A DNA stretch of 24,787 nucleotides from a virus. The notes under the pieces were generated by a model. That model was not told the origin of the DNA, made no database searches, and saw nothing but the letters and a program-made list of their open reading frames with translations. This document shows, one piece after another, positions 20,329-24,787 of this stretch (within the stretch, counting starts at the first letter, position 1; each line of letters begins with the position of its first letter). A program made the translations under genes and the position numbers. The DNA lies in IMG/VR virus record IMGVR_UViG_3300044647_000339, positions 1-24,787 of that record. One strand, 5' to 3'.

Positions 20329-22545
20329 TCACGGCGGCATGGGCTGATCGCCGTTCCGCTCGAGCCATTCCCGTGCGACTGGGGTGAGCTTCCAGTGGCC
20401 AGGCATTGAGGCAACCCTGGCGACCATGGGCCGCCTGCCGCCGCTGGCCCGGGTGAGGCTGTTGGCAACCGAGCCGCTGCTGTAGCCCTTGGCTTTGCCG
20501 AGCTGAGCGATGATCTCCCGCCGATGCAGCGATGGTTTGCCGGACTGCAAAGCCTCCCAGAGCAGCGTCCTGACGCCATGGCGCACGTCTCGGATCACCT
20601 CGGTCATGGCGGTGACGGCGAGCCGGCCGGTGTCTTCGTCGATCTGGTAATTGAACTCCCGAGCTGTTCCCTGCCGGCACTTGCGCACGATCCAGGTGCG
20701 GCGCCATGTGCTGATGCGCTTCTTGCCGGCTGACTTATCCGGCGGTCCTTCAAAGCCTTCATCGTCGCCACCTTCCATGACCGGCTGGATGCCGTGAACG
20801 ATGGAGGGGATCTCTTTCCATGCCTTGGCGCCGGCCGCCTCACCGCCGCCGGTACCGTCGTGGTTGAGCCAGAGCACCGCTGTGTGCTGACAGATCACCT
20901 CCTTGACGAAGGTGAGCAGCGCCGTGACTTGGCCGTTGTCGCAGTAGTTGAGATCAGCGCGGCTGGTGGCGGCCTTGCAGCTGTCGATGATCACCAGGGC
21001 GATCTTCTGGCTCTGCACGAAGTCAAGCAGCGCCAGGCAGCCACGCAGGCCGGCGTCCCAACCCAGTGCAGCCTGATCGGAATCGTGAGCCCAGACATGG
21101 AGCCGGAAGCCGTCATGGGTTGGACTGATCGCCGGATGGTCGGCCTTGCCCAGATCCTGCAGGGTGCGGATGAGCGGTGCGGGGCCTGAGTCGGTGGCGA
21201 TCATCAGGACGCTGCCGGCCTGCGGCTGCGCCTCACGATCGAGAAAGCCGGTGCCATCGATGATGGCGAACGCCATTGCCAGTGCTGCGGTGGTCTTGCC
21301 GGCGCCGGCTGGCGCATAGAGCAGGGCCTGATCGTTGGCAGGCAGGAAGCCCTCGAGCAGCCAATCAAGGCTGATCACCTTGGAGAGGTCGATCGATCGA
21401 TAGGTGGGCCGCTCCTTTGTTGCTGTGCCGGTTCGGTGCTGCTCCTGCTCGGTGAGCAGGCGGAACAGGGCGGCATTGATCTGGCCATCAGTGCGCCGAA
21501 ATCGCGCCATGATTTCCGCGCGCGCTTCCATCTCGGTGTCGTCGTCCTGGCTGCGGATGGCTGCCAGCGTCACCGTCAGCAGTTCGCGGTAGGTGGCCGG
21601 TGGTGGCTCGGTTGGATCAGCCGCTCCGGCGTCAGCGGCTGCGCCTGATGACTTTCCCGGCTGCTGCTCACCTTGCGGGCGGCGGTAGCGGAATCCACCG
21701 AGGGTATCGGCTAGGTAGTGCAGGGTTCCGATGGTGGTGCCGGAGCTTTTGAAGCTCTGCCACTTGGTGATGCACTCTTCCTCGTCGAAGTTGCTGCAGC
21801 CCTTGGACCAGTCCACCCAGTCGCTGATCAGGCCAGCGGAGACGCTGTGCAGGGCCATGCCGACCCGCAGCCAGCGGTCGTAGTCATCACAGGGGGGGAT
21901 GTGCTTGAGCAGCTCCTGTGCCCGGGGAATGTCGGCCTCGCTGGCCGGCTGGTGCTCCGCTGCCGCGGGTTCGGTTGAGGCCTTCAGCATTGGCCACAGC
22001 AACCAATCCGGTGCATCGGCCACCTGCTGCTCAGCAGGGGAGCGGCCATCGATCCAGCGGTAGCCCTCGGTATCAGGGTGCGCGCCAGCAATGACGGACT
22101 GGTGGCCAGTGCCGCGCAGTTCCAGCACGGTCCGACCGGCGTCGTTGTGCCAGACCCTGCGGCCGCGCAGATGGGGCCACAGATCAGGCGCCACCCTGAA
22201 GGCCATTTGGCGGCGGTTGATCACGCCACTGCTCCAGGCCACGGTGGGCGGCAGGTCGGACCAGATGCGGCCGTAGACCTCCTTGAACTTGGCCACGGCG
22301 CCGGTGCCATCGAAGTCCACGGCGATCACGCCGGACGGCTCACCGAGCACCAGGCCGACGGCCTTGACGAAGCTGGAATCCGCCAGCTCGGCAATTCCAT
22401 CGGCGTCGTAGGTGCTGTGGCACCAGTCCGTTTTGACGATGCCGGTGTTGGGGTCCACGGGCCGCTTGAGGCCATCGCATGGGATGAGCTGCCAGTCGGA
22501 ATCAACCAGCTGGAGCTCCGCAAGGAGCTCAGGGGTAAGGGTCAT
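20329..22545 (-). CDS. Primase-polymerase/helicase fusion for phage DNA replication
   Basis: A 738-residue protein. The N-terminal prim-pol domain (residues 10-185) has GVIAVDFDGTGA with DxD at about 77-79, and TVLELRGTGHQSVIAGAHP. A PriCT-like segment follows (LLKHIPPCDDYDRWLRVGMA, to about 285), then a Pro/Ala-rich linker. The RepA/RecA-like ATPase has Walker A YAPAGAGKTT (410-419) and Walker B IALVIID (515-521). A C-terminal winged-helix-like part (about 640-720) ends it. By family it primes and unwinds at the origin. The start is ATG 22545, sharing a base with the RHH stop (TGATG); GTG 22548 is less likely. Confidence 0.9.
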   Translation of the reverse strand: MTLTPELLAELQLVDSDWQLIPCDGLKRPVDPNTGIVKTDWCHSTYDADGIAELADSSFVKAVGLVLGEPSGVIAVDFDGTGAVAKFKEVYGRIWSDLPPTVAWSSGVINRRQMAFRVAPDLWPHLRGRRVWHNDAGRTVLELRGTGHQSVIAGAHPDTEGYRWIDGRSPAEQQVADAPDWLLWPMLKASTEPAAAEHQPASEADIPRAQELLKHIPPCDDYDRWLRVGMALHSVSAGLISDWVDWSKGCSNFDEEECITKWQSFKSSGTTIGTLHYLADTLGGFRYRRPQGEQQPGKSSGAAADAGAADPTEPPPATYRELLTVTLAAIRSQDDDTEMEARAEIMARFRRTDGQINAALFRLLTEQEQHRTGTATKERPTYRSIDLSKVISLDWLLEGFLPANDQALLYAPAGAGKTTAALAMAFAIIDGTGFLDREAQPQAGSVLMIATDSGPAPLIRTLQDLGKADHPAISPTHDGFRLHVWAHDSDQAALGWDAGLRGCLALLDFVQSQKIALVIIDSCKAATSRADLNYCDNGQVTALLTFVKEVICQHTAVLWLNHDGTGGGEAAGAKAWKEIPSIVHGIQPVMEGGDDEGFEGPPDKSAGKKRISTWRRTWIVRKCRQGTAREFNYQIDEDTGRLAVTAMTEVIRDVRHGVRTLLWEALQSGKPSLHRREIIAQLGKAKGYSSGSVANSLTRASGGRRPMVARVASMPGHWKLTPVAREWLERNGDQPMPP

Positions 22546-22715
22546 CACTTGCGGTGTTCCGACTCGGGAGCCTGAGCCAGAAGCGGCAGGGGGGACTCCA
22601 TTGCCCGCTGAATGCAGAGCCGGATGGCGGCTGATCGGGTGAGGCTGCCGCAGCGGGTTTGGCGCTCAATCCAGGAGGCCTGCTGCGGCGTGAGGCGAAC
22701 GGGTACGGGGTGCAT
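22545..22715 (-). CDS. Ribbon-helix-helix (Arc/CopG-type) regulator
   Basis: A 56-residue protein. VPVRLTPQQ (residues 4-12) is the beta strand that enters the DNA major groove, and QQASWIERQT and LTRSAAIRLCIQRAM (25-39) are the two helices with the typical RSxAIR motif. The C-terminus (LLAQAPESEHRK) is disordered. It is the first gene leftward, and ATG 22715 faces the rightward cassette across a 137-bp gap with a GTAGAC/GTCTAC inverted repeat. It probably represses its own and the divergent promoter. The family is clear from motifs; the operator is inference. It overlaps the primase gene (TGATG). Confidence 0.78.
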   Translation of the reverse strand: MHPVPVRLTPQQASWIERQTRCGSLTRSAAIRLCIQRAMESPLPLLAQAPESEHRK

Positions 22716-22738
22716 TTGGCTCAGTGTTCCGACCCAGT

Positions 22739-22755
22739 GTAGACGGCAAGTCTAC
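22739..22755. promoter_or_regulatory. Operator-like inverted repeat GTAGAC-n5-GTCTAC
   Basis: A perfect 6-bp inverted repeat with a 5-bp spacer (GGCAA), centred in the divergent gap between the RHH gene and the rightward cassette. It is 9 bases upstream of the plus-strand TAGCCT word, thus near where a -35 element would be. RHH dimers bind short inverted repeats of this kind. Confidence 0.55.
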
Positions 22756-22763
22756 GAGGTTGC

Positions 22764-22773
22764 TAGCCTGAGC
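22764..22773 (+). promoter_or_regulatory. TAGCCTGAGC motif for the rightward cassette
   Basis: The only plus-strand exact copy of the word that precedes the late genes. It lies 80 bases before the first rightward start. TAGACG (22740-22745) lies 18 bases upstream of TAGCCT and matches four positions of TTGACA. It may thus be the cassette promoter, overlapped by the operator-like repeat. Confidence 0.5.
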
Positions 22774-22825
22774 AAGTTCTCGCGCCTCTGACCGCAGGGT
22801 CCTTTTGGGCGCGCACCTCACTCAC

Positions 22826-22839
22826 TCACCCCACCCCAT
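22826..22839 (+). promoter_or_regulatory. C-rich leader motif TCACCCCACCCCAT
   Basis: The same 14-base word is found at the start of the 117-residue gene (minus strand, 19349-19336). Here it lies 14 bases before the ATG of the first rightward gene, within an A/C-rich leader that has no Shine-Dalgarno site. Confidence 0.4.
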
Positions 22840-22852
22840 TTCCATCCAACCC

Positions 22853-23137
22853 ATGACCCCAAGTCTTCAGGTTTTTGACGACCCCGAGATGCAGTTGACG
22901 GTTACCGCGCGAGCTGGTCTTAATGGCTGCTGGCTGGTGACGTTTGTCCGCCGCGGCCGCAAAGGCCATAAGCTTTTGGATCAATGTGCAGCATGGCTAC
23001 CAGGCGGGTGGTGGGATGAGCGGCGGTGGCATCCGTTAGGTGCGCGGTTGGTACCAGCTGCTGTGGTTGAAGAGGTGGAGCAATGGCTGCGCGGATACTT
23101 GTTGGTTGGTGATGCTCAGACTCAGGAGGCTGAGTGA
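22853..23137 (+). CDS. Rightward cassette gene 1, unknown
   Basis: A 94-residue protein from ATG 22853 (an earlier TTG in frame is unlikely). It has a beta-type N-terminus (MQLTVTARAGLNGCWLVTFV) and a basic RRGRKGHK loop. PGGWWDERRWHPLG follows, with a helix VEEVEQWLRGYLL near the end. Many tryptophans and arginines suggest nucleic-acid or protein binding, but no family is recognised. The leader is A/C-rich without a ribosome-binding site. It is the first gene of the divergent cassette. Its tail carries AGGAGG, which serves as the ribosome-binding site of the next gene. Confidence 0.68.
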   Translation: MTPSLQVFDDPEMQLTVTARAGLNGCWLVTFVRRGRKGHKLLDQCAAWLPGGWWDERRWHPLGARLVPAAVVEEVEQWLRGYLLVGDAQTQEAE

Positions 23138-23370
23138 TGATGGACAACACCCTGCTCGGCCGCTGTGTGGTGGCCTACGAGGAAGCCCTCAACACGATCA
23201 GCATCAACTCCTCTCGCCGCCGCGCAGGCATGGCCTCGGTGCTTGAGCACCTGGCGGCTGAGATCATCGTGATGCACCAGCGTGAACCGCAGCTGAGCGT
23301 TCATGAGCTGGCGCGGCGGCTGACGCTCGAAGCTGCCGGCGAGCTAGCTGGCTGGGAGGTGGAAGAATGA
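23137..23370 (+). CDS. Rightward cassette gene 2, small helical protein, unknown
   Basis: A 77-residue protein, all helical by composition (TLLGRCVVAYEEALNTISIN, then MASVLEHLAAEIIVMHQREP, then LSVHELARRLTLEAAGE). ATG 23137 shares a base with the previous stop (TGATG) and has AGGAGG seven bases upstream, the best ribosome-binding site in the cassette. No family is recognised; the SRRRAGM segment might be a basic patch between helices. Confidence 0.68.
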   Translation: MMDNTLLGRCVVAYEEALNTISINSSRRRAGMASVLEHLAAEIIVMHQREPQLSVHELARRLTLEAAGELAGWEVEE

Positions 23371-23489
23371 TGGGGTATCTAATTTGGGCGCTGATGATTG
23401 CCACGGCCTGTTTAATGCTCGGCAATCATCCCTGGCTGGCGTTGATGACCATGGTCATGGCCTTTGTCGTGAGGTGCTGCTGTGACTGA
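23367..23489 (+). CDS. Rightward cassette gene 3, tiny membrane protein
   Basis: A 40-residue protein from ATG 23367 (ATGA overlap with the previous stop; ATG 23370 is possible). Two hydrophobic segments, YLIWALMIATACLML and WLALMTMVMAFVV, are joined by GNHP, so both ends are on the same side of the membrane. It ends RCCCD. Size and topology fit a small phage membrane protein such as a holin or an inhibitor, with no sequence-based family. Confidence 0.6.
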   Translation: MMGYLIWALMIATACLMLGNHPWLALMTMVMAFVVRCCCD

Positions 23490-23592
23490 ACTGCTCACAA
23501 TCGCACTGCTGCTAGCCCTCGGCGCAGCGGTTGAGCTGTGCCTCAAAGTGGCCTTTGTGCGCCTGCTGCCGTTGCTGCTGAGGTTGCCTTGA
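23482..23592 (+). CDS. Rightward cassette gene 4, tiny hydrophobic protein
   Basis: A 36-residue protein from GTG 23482, with GAGG a few bases upstream, overlapping the previous gene by 8 bases in another frame. It is almost all Leu, Ala and Val (LLTIALLLALGAAVELCLKV, then AFVRLLPLLLRLP), so one or two membrane segments are likely, with Glu18 and Lys22 in the middle and Arg near the end. It forms a pair with the 40-residue protein. GTG and the small size make it less certain than its neighbours. Confidence 0.5.
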   Translation: MTELLTIALLLALGAAVELCLKVAFVRLLPLLLRLP

Positions 23593-23756
23593 AACCACTC
23601 CAGCTGTACCGCGTGGCATTCAGCCATGCCCCACCGCTCCACCTGATGGCCCGTGACCTTGCGCACGCCATCACCAGTGGCAAGGAGCTGTGCCCTGATG
23701 CTCAATTCCTGAGCGCCACGCTGATGCCCGAATGGGACAACACCGATGAAGCGTGA
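23589..23756 (+). CDS. Rightward cassette gene 5, unknown
   Basis: A 55-residue protein if it starts at TTG 23589, which overlaps the previous stop (TTGA) and has GAGG five bases upstream. The compact, conserved-looking sequence MKPLQLYRVAFSHAPPLHLM, then ARDLAHAITSGKELCPDAQF, shows one strand and one helix. A longer upstream frame (ATG 23538) would run inside the membrane-protein gene and has unlike composition, so I prefer TTG. No family is recognised. Confidence 0.6.
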   Translation: MKPLQLYRVAFSHAPPLHLMARDLAHAITSGKELCPDAQFLSATLMPEWDNTDEA

Positions 23757-24069
23757 TGCCTTGCGGCTCAGTCAGCACCAGTTCATTGAAACCAGTCGTG
23801 ATCACAACGGCCGGTACTTCATCGCCTATTCAGGTGGTGCCAGTGTGTTCTGCCGTGAAGCAGCAGAACTGCGGCGGTTCCTGAAGCTGCCCAGAACCAT
23901 CCCTATGAGGGAGGCGTTGGAATCATGGCTTGCCAGCCTGAGTGATCAGGATGCCGAGCGGGAGGCACCGCCAGCGGCTGCATCGGCAGAGCTGCTGGCT
24001 ACCGGGTTTGGCCCGGAGTGCCACCTGGATGAATCTGATCCCAACCACGCGACCAGGACGATCATTTGA
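23746..24069 (+). CDS. Rightward cassette gene 6, unknown
   Basis: A 107-residue protein starting at ATG 23746, 11 bases inside the previous gene. The N-terminal half (LSQHQFIETSRDHNGRYFIA, then YSGGASVFCREAAELRRFLK) looks like a small alpha/beta fold. The C-terminal third is Ala/Glu-rich and probably disordered. No motif identifies a function. It overlaps the next gene by TGATG, which supports coupled translation. Confidence 0.65.
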   Translation: MKRDALRLSQHQFIETSRDHNGRYFIAYSGGASVFCREAAELRRFLKLPRTIPMREALESWLASLSDQDAEREAPPAAASAELLATGFGPECHLDESDPNHATRTII

Positions 24070-24287
24070 TGCGATGCCCAGAGTGCAGCAGCAGCCGGCT
24101 GCATGTGGTGAGCACCACCAGCTGCGCTGATGGTCGTGTGGTGCGCAGGCGGCACTGCCTGATTTGCGATCACCGCTTCTACACCATCCAGCCGCTCGAG
24201 GTGCTGCTGCCTAAGGAGGCATTTCGGTGGGTGGAGCGCAAGGGGCAACGCCACGCCGTTGAGCTGCTGGGTGCTGATGGTCGCTGA
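24069..24287 (+). CDS. NrdR-like zinc-ribbon protein (stand-alone)
   Basis: A 72-residue protein from ATG 24069 (TGATG with the previous stop). MRCPEC (Cys3, Cys6) and RRRHCLICDHRFYTI (Cys30, Cys33) match the zinc ribbon of NrdR, the repressor of ribonucleotide reductase genes: two CxxC pairs, a VxxSR-like middle and an RRRxCLxCxxRFxT end. The ATP-cone domain that follows in full NrdR is absent; the remainder is a short helix (PKEAFRWVERKGQRH). So it may bind DNA without nucleotide control, or be a different short zinc-ribbon regulator. The homology is by motif only. Confidence 0.68.
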   Translation: MRCPECSSSRLHVVSTTSCADGRVVRRRHCLICDHRFYTIQPLEVLLPKEAFRWVERKGQRHAVELLGADGR

Positions 24288-24687
24288 ACGTCCGCTGCGG
24301 CCTGATAGGGAAGCAATGGCTGCGGTGTTGGCTGCTGCTGCTGCTGGCGCACCGCTGGTGGCTGATCGGCCGGTGTCTGAAGTGCGATGGGGTGTGCAGC
24401 GGATCGACATGGCCAACGGCTGGCAGCTGGCGATCTGGTGGCACGCTGATGGCGTGATGGGCCCACTGCATGGCGCAGTGGCACCAGGCGGTGGTGAGTG
24501 GGTGTATGGCTGCGATCGATGGCCGGATTGGTTGGCGGGGCCTGATGCGGTGGTGCTGGATCCGATCGAGCACCTGCTGACGGATGAACAGCGTGAGCAG
24601 CTGCGTGCGCGGCTGATGGCGTGCAGCTGCTGGCCGCAGCCAGAACGGGAGGAGGTGTATTGGTCGCCGGTGCGGTGGATAGGTTGA
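24277..24687 (+). CDS. Rightward cassette gene 8, unknown
   Basis: A 136-residue protein from ATG 24277 (upstream GTG 24271 and TTG 24259 are possible). It starts with an Ala-rich helix, then VRWGVQRIDMANGWQLAIWW, then MGPLHGAVAPGGGEWVYGCD, then RWPDWLAGPDAVVLDPIEHL, and a closing helix DEQREQLRARL. The middle block, with its many Trp and Gly, looks conserved and enzyme- or domain-like, but I do not recognise the family with confidence. It overlaps the zinc-ribbon gene and ends 33 bases before the cassette terminator. Confidence 0.68.
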   Translation: MVAERPLRPDREAMAAVLAAAAAGAPLVADRPVSEVRWGVQRIDMANGWQLAIWWHADGVMGPLHGAVAPGGGEWVYGCDRWPDWLAGPDAVVLDPIEHLLTDEQREQLRARLMACSCWPQPEREEVYWSPVRWIG

Positions 24688-24720
24688 TCGCGAGCTGATG
24701 GAGCTCCGAGTGGGAAACCT

Positions 24721-24751
24721 GCCACCTGCCGTGACAGCAGGTGGCTTTTTT
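24721..24751 (+). terminator. Rho-independent terminator of the rightward cassette
   Basis: GCCACCTGC (24721-24729) pairs perfectly with GCAGGTGGC (24737-24745) across a CGTGACA loop, followed by six T (24746-24751). It lies 34 bases after the stop of the last gene. This is the clearest terminator in the window, so the cassette is probably one transcript. The remaining 36 bases hold nothing I can identify. Confidence 0.92.
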
Positions 24752-24787
24752 GTGGGTGGCTGTTTATGGGCGGCACTCGGACTGGTT

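Noticed and set aside
20216-20707. A 163-residue minus-strand frame overlapping the primase end and the 22-bp repeat
   Set aside because: It is in another frame of the primase gene, with Arg/Pro/His-rich composition, and it runs through the repeat region.
23538-23756. Longer version of rightward gene 5 starting at ATG 23538
   Set aside because: Its first 17 residues run antagonistic in frame through the tiny membrane gene, and the TTG at 23589 with GAGG upstream fits gene coupling better.

Overview
The window is a tightly packed segment of a tailed-phage (or prophage) genome with a lambda-like siphovirus virion module. Nearly every gene overlaps its neighbour by ATGA or TGATG. The DNA is GC-rich. 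I found no integrase, endolysin, tRNA or host housekeeping gene, so temperate or lytic lifestyle and host cannot be settled here. The small rightward proteins remind me of picocyanobacterial phage genomes, but that is only an impression.

Layout, read along the minus strand from right to left. (1) 22715-17504, replication/recombination block: a 56-residue ribbon-helix-helix regulator, a primase-polymerase/helicase, a 250-bp non-coding region with a perfect 22-bp inverted repeat (candidate origin), a RecB/Cas4-type nuclease, two unknown genes, a resolvase-like nuclease, a 38-residue signal-peptide-bearing protein, a 52-residue protein and a displaced gpZ-like tail protein. A terminator follows. 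(2) 17503-17325: control region with a terminator, direct and inverted repeats, and a promoter-like motif before the small terminase; it is the candidate cos/cosB site. (3) 17324-1, late module in near-lambda order: TerS (Nu1), TerL (A), gpW-like, portal (B), protease-capsid fusion (C plus E), two small head genes, FII-like connector, an 880-residue repeat-rich virion protein, tail terminator (U), a tiny gene, tail tube (V), chaperones G and GT joined by a programmed -1 frameshift, tape measure (H), an L-like minor tail protein, a J-like tail-tip protein, and a zinc-ribbon protein cut by the window edge.

On the plus strand, 22853-24687 holds a divergent cassette of eight small genes ending in a strong terminator at 24721-24751. 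None has a firm function; they include two tiny membrane proteins and a stand-alone NrdR-like zinc ribbon. The RHH gene and a 6-bp inverted repeat lie in the divergent promoter region, so the RHH protein probably controls the early/late or leftward/rightward choice.

A 10-base word, TAGCCTGAGC, occurs exactly at four gene boundaries and nearly exactly before terS. It looks like the -10 part of a phage promoter series. The most notable items are this promoter series, the 22-bp inverted repeat, the A AAA AAC frameshift signal with its stem-loop, the terS control region and the uncharacterised rightward cassette.
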